Notes under the pieces: model-generated | Told to the model about the DNA's origin: nothing | Databases searched by the model: none | What the model saw: the letters and a program-made list of their open reading frames with translations, nothing else | Program-made: the position numbers and the translations under genes | Assembly: GCA_964514305.1 (NCBI GenBank) | Contig: CAZEQD010000007.1 | Location: 1 to 61,685 of the forward strand | Reading direction: 5' to 3' | DNA: 61,685 nt | Origin: CAZEQD01 sp964514305 | GTDB lineage: Bacteria > Acidobacteriota > Aminicenantia > Aminicenantales > Aminicenantaceae | Shown here: piece by piece, positions 25,933 through 33,897 of the stretch | Layout of the letters: every line of letters begins with the position of its first letter | Position numbering within the stretch: the first letter of the stretch is position 1

Positions 25933-27234
25933 TCAGTTTTTTGCAGCTTTTTCCTCCTCTTGTCTGAAAGCCACGGTCACGATAAAGATTATAGGAGTGG
26001 GCTTACCTTTAATGATAACAGGTTCATACTTCCACTGCTTAACCGCCTCTATGGCTGCTTTATTGAATAAAGTACTTTCGCTTTTCAAAACGTTAACTTT
26101 ATCCACATTACCTTCAGCGTCGGTTTGGACTTCAAGGATGACAATTCCCTCGATCCCTTTCTGTTTTGCCTGAGGAGGATATACTGGCTCAACTTTTTTT
26201 ATTAATCTAGGCGGTTTTATTTCTCCTCGGGCTAAAACAACACCTTTGACTAAACTTTTCTCAGGTTTCTCTTCCTCCCGCAGTTTAAAATTTACGGTTA
26301 TCGTAAAAACAATTGGCGTGGGCTTTCCCTTAAGGTAAAAAGGCTCATATTTCCACTTCCTAACTGCTTCAAGGGCAGCCTGACTCAAATAAGGGTCTTT
26401 GCTCTTCAAGATTCTAACTTTCTCAATATTGCCTTGTTCATCGGCTCTGGCTTTTAGTATGACAATTCCTTCTACTTTGGCTTTCCTCGCTTCTTCAGGA
26501 TAAATAGGATTAACCTTTTTTATAAGTTTAGGCGGTTTAATCTCACCTATAGCTCTAACTGCTCCTTTGGTAAAATCTTCGACCACACCTTTCACACCCT
26601 CTTTGACTCCACCAGCTACTCCTTTACTAACGCCTCCTTTTACCCCACCTTCAACTCCGCCAACCACTCCTCCCATAACTCCTCCTACAACTCCGCCAAA
26701 CATTGTCTTTGTTATATGGAAGGAAACAAAATAAGGCTTACCCTGGAGGTCTTCGAAGCCAAAGATGGCTATATTATCTTTGGGAAGTATGACTTCTGTA
26801 TCTAATAAACTATTTTTCCCTTTAGGGCTCTGCTCAAAAACTTCAATTCTAAATTGCCGTTTACTTACTGGAGAAATAGGAGTAATTAAAACCAGGTATT
26901 CCTTACTGTCCAAACGTAAAATGTGAAAAATTTTATCTGATTTCAATGATTCCCACTGCAAATCTGCCTCAGTTATCAGACGGACATCTTTAAGGTTAAA
27001 CACTTTCTTAATCTGTGCCTGTTCCTCGGCCAGCAGATATTTCGATCTTATCCTGGCACTTACAGTTGGCTGAAGGTAAGAAGAAGTCACTACCTGAGGC
27101 ATCTCAGCCATCCCTTCTCTCAAACCCTCAAAAAATCTAAGCTTTATATCCAAAGAAACCTCACCCTGAAGAGGAAGAAAGACAAAACTTATGAGAAAAA
27201 TGGTTAATGCCCATAATTTAATTTTTTTATTCAT
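25933..27234 (-). CDS. secreted protein with tandem TonB C-terminal domains and Gly-Gly-Val repeat
   Basis: A 433-residue protein with signal peptide MNKKIKLWALTIFLISFVFLPLQG. A unique domain (about 25-190) is followed by a roughly 40-residue stretch of four-residue units GGVx (coding 26588-26700). Two tandem TonB_C-type domains follow (about 235-320 and 342-427), each with PPKLIKKVxPxYPxxA...GIVIL...W KYEP. An upstream ATG at 27273 exists, but GAAGGAGG (27242-27249) and the signal peptide favour 27234. Last gene of the ECF sigma/anti-sigma operon. Without a retained membrane anchor it may not energise transport; it could sense or scaffold envelope components (inference). Confidence 0.85.
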   Translation of the reverse strand: MNKKIKLWALTIFLISFVFLPLQGEVSLDIKLRFFEGLREGMAEMPQVVTSSYLQPTVSARIRSKYLLAEEQAQIKKVFNLKDVRLITEADLQWESLKSDKIFHILRLDSKEYLVLITPISPVSKRQFRIEVFEQSPKGKNSLLDTEVILPKDNIAIFGFEDLQGKPYFVSFHITKTMFGGVVGGVMGGVVGGVEGGVKGGVSKGVAGGVKEGVKGVVEDFTKGAVRAIGEIKPPKLIKKVNPIYPEEARKAKVEGIVILKARADEQGNIEKVRILKSKDPYLSQAALEAVRKWKYEPFYLKGKPTPIVFTITVNFKLREEEKPEKSLVKGVVLARGEIKPPRLIKKVEPVYPPQAKQKGIEGIVILEVQTDAEGNVDKVNVLKSESTLFNKAAIEAVKQWKYEPVIIKGKPTPIIFIVTVAFRQEEEKAAKN

Positions 27235-27247
27235 TTTGGAGCCTCCT

Positions 27248-27867
27248 TCATATATTTTTTTCAGCCCAAACAATAATCATCGACGAGTCTTGAGGCTTAT
27301 AAATAAAAGCCTGGGCTGGTTTGTTTTCTACCTTAAGATAATTAATCTTAAATCGCTGGGTCGGACTTTTGCCAGAGGAATTTTCGGCTGGAGTTTGCAG
27401 AAAAAAAAGCCAGACGATAGCTATGGTTACGCCTGTTCCTAAANNNNNNNNNNNNNNNNNNNNNNNNNNNNNNNNNNNNNNNNNNNNNNNNNNNNNNNNN
27501 NNNNNNNNNNNNNNNNNNNNNNNNNNNNNNNNNNNNNNNNNNNTGGAGTTTGCAGAAAAAAAAGCCAGACGATAGCTATGGTTACGCCTGTTCCTAAAGC
27601 CGCGGCTGCTGCCCATTTTAGCCATGGTCTAAAAGCAAATTTTGCCTTCTTTTCAGTCTGAGCTAATTTTGTCTTTATGGTAAGCCAAAATCTATCTGAG
27701 TTTTCGGTTTGACTTTCTTCTGCTAGAATTGTTTTTGCCTCTTCTCTGCTGGCTATTTTTTGTTGGCAGGAGAGGCAATGCTCAAAGTGAGAGCGAAATA
27801 AAAAATCCTGCCATATTTTTAAAGGAAAAATGTAAAATAAAACATTAATTAATTTGCATTTAAGCAT
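27248..27867 (-). CDS. anti-sigma factor-like membrane protein, split by a false gap
   Basis: The gene is interrupted by 100 Ns, but the 55 bases on each side of the gap are identical. Removing the Ns and one copy leaves 465 nt, an unbroken frame of 154 codons plus stop. The product has an N-terminal region with HFEHCLSCQQK (zinc anti-sigma-like HxxxCxxC), a membrane helix WAAAAALGTGVTIAIVWLFFL and a C-terminal extracytoplasmic part. The ATG overlaps the sigma gene stop by 8 bases. It probably sequesters the upstream ECF sigma factor (inference from HxxxCxxC and gene order). Confidence 0.8.
27444..27543. other. assembly gap (100 N) between duplicated contig ends
   Basis: Exactly 100 Ns. Bases 27389-27443 and 27544-27598 are identical over 55 bp, as expected when two overlapping contigs are scaffolded without being merged. 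The true sequence is probably continuous, with one copy of the 55-mer. Confidence 0.93.
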
Positions 27868-28402
27868 TTTCTCTCTCCAAAGCAGCCTTAATTTTTTTTC
27901 GCGCTTTAAAAAGGTGGACGCGGGCTGTGGGCGCTGAACATTTGAGGACGGCCCCAATTTCCGAGCTGGTAAAGCCTTCCCTAGCCCAAAGAAATAGTGC
28001 TGTCCTCTCTTTAGGACTGAGCTTCTTTAAAATTCTATGGGTAAGGAATAGAGAAGAAGAGGCAGAATTAACATTCACTTTAAATCTCAAAAGTGATTTT
28101 TTTTCTTTTTTTAACTTATTAAAGAAGTTAATCAATCGTCTTCTTTTTCTTAGATTGTCCAGACAGCGTTTATAAAGAATAGAATAGAGCCATTTCTGAA
28201 AGTTCATTTTAAAATCAAATTCAGCTAAATGGCTGTAGACCTGAAGGAAAGCTTCCTGACAGACGTCCTCAGCATCTTCTCTATTGCCTAAAACATTGAT
28301 AGCCATAGCTATCGTCTTCCCCCAATACTTTTCCACTAATTTACGAAACTCCTCCTTCTCTCCCTGAAGACAACTTCTTATAAGCTGCTTATCATCCACC
28401 AT
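27860..28402 (-). CDS. ECF-type RNA polymerase sigma factor
   Basis: A protein of about 180 residues with sigma region 2 (FRKLVEKYWGKTIAMAINVLGNREDAEDVCQEAFLQVYSHL, then FQKWLYSILYKRCLDNLRKRRR) and region 4 (LSPKERTALFLWAREGFTSSEIGAVLKCSAPTARVHLFKARKKI). It directs transcription of an extracytoplasmic-function regulon and is held by the adjacent anti-sigma factor. The ATG at 28402 (MVDDKQL) is chosen to fit family length; an in-frame ATG at 28435 adds 11 residues, and neither has a strong ribosome site. First gene of sigma/anti-sigma/TonB-domain operon. Confidence 0.92.
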   Translation of the reverse strand: MVDDKQLIRSCLQGEKEEFRKLVEKYWGKTIAMAINVLGNREDAEDVCQEAFLQVYSHLAEFDFKMNFQKWLYSILYKRCLDNLRKRRRLINFFNKLKKEKKSLLRFKVNVNSASSSLFLTHRILKKLSPKERTALFLWAREGFTSSEIGAVLKCSAPTARVHLFKARKKIKAALERENA

Positions 28403-28435
28403 AGAATTTACTTTTCTAGAATTATTACGTCCCAT

Positions 28436-28965
28436 TAGAGAAAAGTGTTTAGATGTCTTTATAATTCTATCAATCTTTTCTAAATCTTACTTGTAGTTAT
28501 AAATTTTAGCTTATTTTAATTTTTTATTACTGGAGGTAATAAAGACATTTGGACCTCAACTCGCTATTGGAATTTGCCTTTTTACCATCGGGCAGGGGAC
28601 GCTGGCTGTCGAGGCGCCAAGGTTTGGAAAAGGAAAAGGAAGCGGGGCTAAGGAGGATTCCTCTCCAGCCAGCGATAATATTATATCATAATTAAAATTA
28701 TTTCAAAATGTCAAAAAATGTGCGAAATTTTATGACCTTCTATCCCATCCATGTTCAATAAAGGCGTAACCATATTTAATAATGCGGAATAAGGGGTTGC
28801 CAAGCACGGTTCAAGGATTAAAGATGAAGGCTTAAAGCCAGAAAATGAAAAGCAAAGAAAATGTAGGGTAAGAGAAGCTCAATCTAAGGCACCTTGATCA
28901 ATCTTTAAAATTGTCCTTAAAAGCACATTGGCTCCATTCACAGACTCCTTTTTGGCTGGCTTTAT
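28436..28965. other. 530-nt intergenic region with a purine-rich hairpin
   Basis: No gene is supported. CGCTGGCTG (28600-28608) pairs perfectly with CAGCCAGCG (28666-28674) around a strongly purine-rich interior with several GGA runs and a small inner GGAGG/CCTCT helix. The rest is AT-rich. The hairpin could be a small RNA or a decayed GC-rich dispersed repeat. Nothing else is recognised. Confidence 0.4.
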
Positions 28966-31900
28966 TCATAAACCAAATTTTTGTTTGCTCAAAACTAAAG
29001 GATCTTCCTCTTGGAGAGAAAATGGCCGCAATCTGAAGCTAAACGAATATTCTCTGTTGCCAGAAAGAGTATATTCTGGATGAGGACGTGCCCCCCAGCT
29101 GTTATCTCCGCCAACTCCCATCTGTTTATAATCTATATTAACGGCCACCAGTTTTCTTTCTTGCAACTGACAGGCATGCCGCTGTGTTTTTTTAAGCCCA
29201 GGGTCAAAATCTTTGGCTAGGAAATGAAGGGCATTAAAACTCAAAAGAGGCCTGCCTACTAGCAGCAGCCCAAGTCCTTGATCAGTGGTCAAGGCCAACC
29301 AGCGGACATCTGTTTTATGGCCATTTTCCTGGGGACGGATGTAAGGATGATACTGTTGGCTCACTGTCTGCCTGTAGAAACCGACATCTGCCCCGCTCTT
29401 TCGATCCCAATAATTCTCATGAGGACCACGTCCGTAATAGAGCAATCGGTTAAAGTCAACTGGTAAGACAAAGCTGAGGCCAAGGCGAGGGATTTCAGGC
29501 AGCTGTTTACGGCCAGGGAGATATCGATTGCTTATAATAATATCACCGCTGCCCCATATTCTATAAGTTAGGTAAAAGTGAGCTTGAGCCTCAGGCAAAA
29601 AATTCTCGACATTTATCTCAACTTCTGAAGAACTTATTCTTTTAAAGTCTACTCTCTCCACTTTTCTGGTCTTAACTGCTTCTCGCCAGAGGCGGCAGCG
29701 TTGAGGCAGGCCATTACCAAAATCATTGTCGGTTGGCGGACGCCAGAAACAGGGTATCGGCCCGGACTGAAGAAACTCTTTTCCTCTATAAATAAGCGAC
29801 TTTAACACTCCTGTTTTAGCCTCAACAACCAGCTTAAATTCTTTGCCTTTGAGGATTATTGCCCCCTGTCGAATCTCATCTGTTAAGGTCGCCAGGTGAC
29901 TTAAATCAATCGCCTCTTTGGGCTTCCAGAGCGGCAGTTTGAACTGTTCCCAGGCCACCTCATGTCCGGCCGGTAGAACAGACATCTTTTCCTTAAGATA
30001 GAAGCTCAAATCGAGCCAGTATTCTACTCCAGGCTCAGGCTCTATTTCAGGCAATTTCAGCTTAACTAGCTTATGGCTGCGAGTGGGAATTTCAAGATTG
30101 GACAAGCAGCCTCTCCCAATTTGTTTATTATCAGCCATTATCCTCCATTTCATCTCCAATTTGGCCAGATTAATAAAATCATAAAGATTGGTAATCTCAA
30201 TTAGCCCTTTCTTAAAATCAACTAAACGGGCCTTTAGCGGCTGATAAACCTTTTTCACCTCCCAGATATGGGGATGAAGTTTTCTATCAGGGAAGACTAA
30301 ACCATTAATGCAAAAATTTCCATCACTGGGAGTCCCTGGTGGTCCAAAATCACCACCATAAGCCCAGCAGAGCCGGCCATTGGCCTCCTTTTTTAGTAAT
30401 CCCTGGTCGACCCAATCCCAGATAAACCCTCCTTGGAGCTGAGGATAGCTGTAAATTACATCCCAGTAATCTTTGAGATTGCCGACGCTATTACCCATAG
30501 CATGAGCATATTCACACATAATCAAAGGTCGAGTTTGAGGACGGCTGGCATATTCTTTTAAATGCTCGATAGGGGCATACATCGGACAGTAAATATCCGT
30601 GTGAGGCTTCAGTCCAGCCGGCTCATATTGGATAGGTCGGGAGGGGTCACGAGTTTTTATCCACTTATAGGTGGCCTCAAAATTAAGGCCATCTCCAGCT
30701 TCATTGCCCAGAGACCAGATAATAACCGAAGGATGATTTTTATCCCGTTCAACCATACGCCTTGTCCTCTCAAGATGAGCTAGCTGCCAGCGAGGCTTGT
30801 TGGCCAGCGTTGTCTCAGGCTTGAAACCCATACCGTGAGACTCAATATTAGCCTCATCGATTACATAAAGGCCATATCTATCACAAAGTTCATACCAATA
30901 AGGATTGTCAGGATAGTGGCTGGTACGGACAGCATTAATGTTAAACTCCTTCATCAGGGTAAGATCTTTCTTCATTAATTCCCGACTGACATAACGTCCC
31001 CAGCGGGGATCATGCTCATGACGGTTGACACCTCTTAAATAAATGGGCACTCCATTGACTAAAAGTTGGCCATTTTTTATCTCCACCTTCCTGAAGCCAA
31101 CTCCACAGCCTACGACCTCCATTGTCTTATTATGGCTATCTAACAAAGACAAGCTTAGATAATAAAGATTAGGAGTCTCAGCTGTCCATTTTTGAGGATT
31201 GGCAATGTCTGAGGCCAAGTAGATGGTTTTTTCCTGGTTATTTTTGAAGCTAACCTTACTAATAATTCGAGTTTTAAAAACTGGCTGATGCTCCTCATCA
31301 AAAAAATCTAAGCGGATAAAGTAAGGTTCCACTGCTTGAGGAAGGCTGTTTCTAACTTTTATTTCTACTTGAAGCTGACCATCCCTATAGCTGTCATCAA
31401 GTTTTCCCTGGGCCCAAAAATCACGAATATAAACCTTGGGTGTTAAGAAAAGAAAAACATCCCTCTCCAGCCCACTTATTTTCCAGTAGTCTTGATCTTC
31501 AAGATAACTGCCGTCACTCCAGCGGAAAAGCTGAACAGATAAACTGTTTTCCCCTGGCTTCAGGTAGTTGGTTATATTGAATTCAGCCGGAGTTTTGCTG
31601 CCTTGACTGTAACCTACCCTTTGGCCGTTAATCCAGAGATACATAGCTGATCTCACCCCACCAAAATGGATAAAGACCTGGCCATTATGCCACTCCGGAG
31701 GCAGACTGAAGCTCTTACGATAGCAACCTACTGGGTTATAATCATGTGGAATATGGGGCGGGTCGGCCGGAAAAGGATACTCAACATCGGTATAAATGGG
31801 CACCCCAAATCCTTGAAGTTCCCAATTGCCGGGAACAACAATCTCGTCCCAGCTGCTATCATCATAATCTCTTTGGTAAAAACCAGAAGGACAATCAGCC

Positions 31901-32178
31901 ACTTTTCTGACCCAATAGAACTTCCATTTCCCATTTAAAGACTTAAAAAAAAGTGATTTGGTTCTATCATTATTCAGGAAAGATTCTATATCAGGATAGG
32001 GAATGTAACTAGAATGAGGCTCTTCTTTATTTATGCCCACTATTTCTGGGTTTTCCCAATCGTTTGCTTGCCTTGAGAAAGACTGCCAGTCATGATCAAT
32101 TGCTTCAGCCTTTTCACCCCCCGGAGAAATAAAAATAATTATAATAAACAAGCTTATGGCTAAAACAAACCGCTTCAT
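28966..32178 (-). CDS. lacZ: secreted GH2 beta-galactosidase
   Basis: A 1070-residue glycoside hydrolase family 2 enzyme of the large LacZ type with an N-terminal signal peptide (MKRFVLAISLFIIIIFISPG). Order: sugar-binding jelly roll (about 85-240), Ig-like domain, TIM barrel with acid/base E493 in SLGNEAGDG and nucleophile E556 in MCEYAHAMGNS, a second Ig-like domain and the C-terminal beta-sandwich (Bgal small chain, about 780-1060). It probably cleaves terminal beta-galactosides in the periplasm or outside the cell. It starts 24 bases after the racemase-family fragment on the same strand. Substrate could also be another beta-galactoside-containing glycan. Confidence 0.93.
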   Translation of the reverse strand: MKRFVLAISLFIIIIFISPGGEKAEAIDHDWQSFSRQANDWENPEIVGINKEEPHSSYIPYPDIESFLNNDRTKSLFFKSLNGKWKFYWVRKVADCPSGFYQRDYDDSSWDEIVVPGNWELQGFGVPIYTDVEYPFPADPPHIPHDYNPVGCYRKSFSLPPEWHNGQVFIHFGGVRSAMYLWINGQRVGYSQGSKTPAEFNITNYLKPGENSLSVQLFRWSDGSYLEDQDYWKISGLERDVFLFLTPKVYIRDFWAQGKLDDSYRDGQLQVEIKVRNSLPQAVEPYFIRLDFFDEEHQPVFKTRIISKVSFKNNQEKTIYLASDIANPQKWTAETPNLYYLSLSLLDSHNKTMEVVGCGVGFRKVEIKNGQLLVNGVPIYLRGVNRHEHDPRWGRYVSRELMKKDLTLMKEFNINAVRTSHYPDNPYWYELCDRYGLYVIDEANIESHGMGFKPETTLANKPRWQLAHLERTRRMVERDKNHPSVIIWSLGNEAGDGLNFEATYKWIKTRDPSRPIQYEPAGLKPHTDIYCPMYAPIEHLKEYASRPQTRPLIMCEYAHAMGNSVGNLKDYWDVIYSYPQLQGGFIWDWVDQGLLKKEANGRLCWAYGGDFGPPGTPSDGNFCINGLVFPDRKLHPHIWEVKKVYQPLKARLVDFKKGLIEITNLYDFINLAKLEMKWRIMADNKQIGRGCLSNLEIPTRSHKLVKLKLPEIEPEPGVEYWLDLSFYLKEKMSVLPAGHEVAWEQFKLPLWKPKEAIDLSHLATLTDEIRQGAIILKGKEFKLVVEAKTGVLKSLIYRGKEFLQSGPIPCFWRPPTDNDFGNGLPQRCRLWREAVKTRKVERVDFKRISSSEVEINVENFLPEAQAHFYLTYRIWGSGDIIISNRYLPGRKQLPEIPRLGLSFVLPVDFNRLLYYGRGPHENYWDRKSGADVGFYRQTVSQQYHPYIRPQENGHKTDVRWLALTTDQGLGLLLVGRPLLSFNALHFLAKDFDPGLKKTQRHACQLQERKLVAVNIDYKQMGVGGDNSWGARPHPEYTLSGNREYSFSFRLRPFSLQEEDPLVLSKQKFGL

Positions 32179-32202
32179 TTTTTCTTTCCTTATTTTTTTA
32201 AA

Positions 32203-32646
32203 TTATCTGAGAAAAAAACCAGAGCCTAAAGGATCTTCAGGATCAAAGAAAAACTGGCATCTGCCTGTAATATGAGCTGCACCTTCAACTTCAGGGATTA
32301 TAGCCTGGTGGGGTCCACACCTTGTTTTACCTACTACCTGACCGCTGAAGCGAGTGGCGATTATACTTTCCACCAGCAACTGCTGATCTGGTTTTAGTTG
32401 GCCGCAGGCAGAAAGAATAGCCAGATGGCCGCTTACTCCAGTGCCTGTGGGGCTTCTATCTACTTCACCTTGGGCAAAGATGCAGACGTTACGGATGTGA
32501 GCTTCTTTTGTCTTTGCTTCTTCCCAAAAAATAGTCCCATAAAGAAAACTCAATTCTTTTTCTAAAGGATGATCTATGGAAACAGTAATGACTATTGCCT
32601 CTTTAATGGCCATGCCTTTCTCAATCAGGAGGCGGCAATTTATCAA
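32203..32646 (-). CDS. proline racemase family protein, C-terminal half only
   Basis: A 147-residue frame matching the second half of proline racemase / hydroxyproline epimerase / trans-3-hydroxyproline dehydratase proteins: DHPLEKELSFLYGTIFW, RNVCIFAQGEVDRSPTGTGVSGHLA, ESIIATRFSGQVVG, PEVEGAAHITG, DPLGSGFFLR. The second active-site position is Thr (SPTGTG) rather than Cys, as in the dehydratase subgroup. The N-terminal half with the first catalytic Cys is missing; full members have about 330-350 residues. A TTG start overlaps the previous stop (TTGA), so translation is possible, but the enzyme is probably a remnant. Confidence 0.7.
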   Translation of the reverse strand: MINCRLLIEKGMAIKEAIVITVSIDHPLEKELSFLYGTIFWEEAKTKEAHIRNVCIFAQGEVDRSPTGTGVSGHLAILSACGQLKPDQQLLVESIIATRFSGQVVGKTRCGPHQAIIPEVEGAAHITGRCQFFFDPEDPLGSGFFLR

Positions 32647-33782
32647 GCATTGTCTACTTCCTCTTTTTTATAAGAAACTTTATAAATGATATATTCTCTG
32701 TAGCCAGTTATAATTTTATAGTAGCCGCTTAGCTCTCTGTCGAGTTTCTCATCTCCGCTATCAACTAGCAGGGGCTGTCCATGTAATGAATTTATCTTAT
32801 TTCTAGTGGCCACAATAATAATATTTTCCCTACCTATTTTTTTTATTACTTCTGGACTGAGCTGCTGATTCCCTCTTCCTAACAGATACCCCTGGCCGCC
32901 GATAGGAGTAATAATCAGTTTTACTTTTTTACCCTTTATCTTGTCCAATAACTCAGCTTCGTTTAAATCTTTACCTATTAATTTTCTTCTGGAAATAAAA
33001 TCTACTCCAAGGAGTGAATTCTCCAATCCCAGCCTATCCATGATGGCTTTAGTTGTTGTCCCCGGACCGATGATATAGCTGAAGTCATCCGCAAGACTTT
33101 CAAATATTTCAAATGCAATAGCCTGTTGAGAGTATTTCTCGCTGGCTGAAGAAGCGGCTTTTGCCCGCTGAAGATAGGTAGGGCGCCCAGGAATGGTTAA
33201 ATAACCACAGAGGCGAGCTGATAATGTCTGTCTTCTAAACATTTCTTCGTCTATATCCATAACTTCAGCCTCAAAAGTATGGGAGGTTTTGCCCATGAGA
33301 TAAAGGGCGGCCAACTCCCCAGCTGCTTGGGGATTATAAGCATAAACAGCCGAATGAATTTTTACCCCAGCCGGAATACCCACAACTACTAATGAATTAC
33401 CGACAGCCTGATAGATATCTCTGGCCGTACCATCGCCTCCAGCAAAAAGCAAAAGGTCAACTTTGAGCGCTTTCATCTTTTTAGCTGCTTCTCTGGTATC
33501 GGCGGCTGTGGTTAAAACTGAAGCTCCGATGTCAAGAACAAAGGGGGAAAAGCCAAGCTGACGGGCAGCTTCTTCGCCCATTTTAGCCTCACAGGTTATA
33601 AGCTCAAATTTGTCCTTCAGGTCTTTTAGCCTCTCCAAAGCTTTTTTAGCTCTATCTTGAGCTATTGGCTTGGCTCCCATAGCCTTAGCTTTTTCAAGGA
33701 CAGCCAGGCCGTCTGTTCCCTTTAAGCCCACTCGGCCGCCCATACCAGCTATGGGATTAATGATTAAGCCTAATTTTTTCAC
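32643..33782 (-). CDS. ATP-NAD kinase family protein (AcoX-like)
   Basis: A 379-residue protein of the NAD kinase/diacylglycerol kinase fold, in the long AcoX-type branch: LGLIINPIAGMGGRVGLKGTDG at the N-terminus, LLLFAGGDGTARDIYQA (GGDGT nucleotide site) near residues 110-126, and IPAGVKIHSAVYAYNPQAAGELA. Members often sit with catabolic dehydrogenase genes; the substrate is unproven. The start is taken as GTG at 33782 because GGAGGAG stands 7 bases before it; an ATG at 33806 lacks a ribosome site. It overlaps the racemase fragment by 3-4 bases and follows gcvPB. Confidence 0.86.
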   Translation of the reverse strand: MKKLGLIINPIAGMGGRVGLKGTDGLAVLEKAKAMGAKPIAQDRAKKALERLKDLKDKFELITCEAKMGEEAARQLGFSPFVLDIGASVLTTAADTREAAKKMKALKVDLLLFAGGDGTARDIYQAVGNSLVVVGIPAGVKIHSAVYAYNPQAAGELAALYLMGKTSHTFEAEVMDIDEEMFRRQTLSARLCGYLTIPGRPTYLQRAKAASSASEKYSQQAIAFEIFESLADDFSYIIGPGTTTKAIMDRLGLENSLLGVDFISRRKLIGKDLNEAELLDKIKGKKVKLIITPIGGQGYLLGRGNQQLSPEVIKKIGRENIIIVATRNKINSLHGQPLLVDSGDEKLDRELSGYYKIITGYREYIIYKVSYKKEEVDNA

Positions 33783-33897
33783 TCTAAGACTCCTCCGAGC
33801 AAACATAGCTAATTTCTGCTTTCTTTCTCAACTTACTATTGTTCCTTCTATAAGTCAGAAACATTGGCTGTGGACGAAATTAACCTTGCCTTTTATT

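Noticed and set aside
26588..26700. Period-12 DNA repeat considered as a CRISPR or VNTR
   Set aside because: The period is the codon reflection of GGVx units inside an intact gene; there are no spacers of constant length, so it is not CRISPR.
27369..27957. Open frames running through the N gap on both strands
   Set aside because: They exist only because Ns are translated as unknown residues. The duplicated 55-mers explain them; only the minus-strand anti-sigma gene is real after collapse.
28780..28850. Short frame MRNKGLPSTVQGLKMKA near 28780
   Set aside because: It is only 17 codons with no ribosome site and no recognised family, so it is not supported as a gene or as a transposon remnant.
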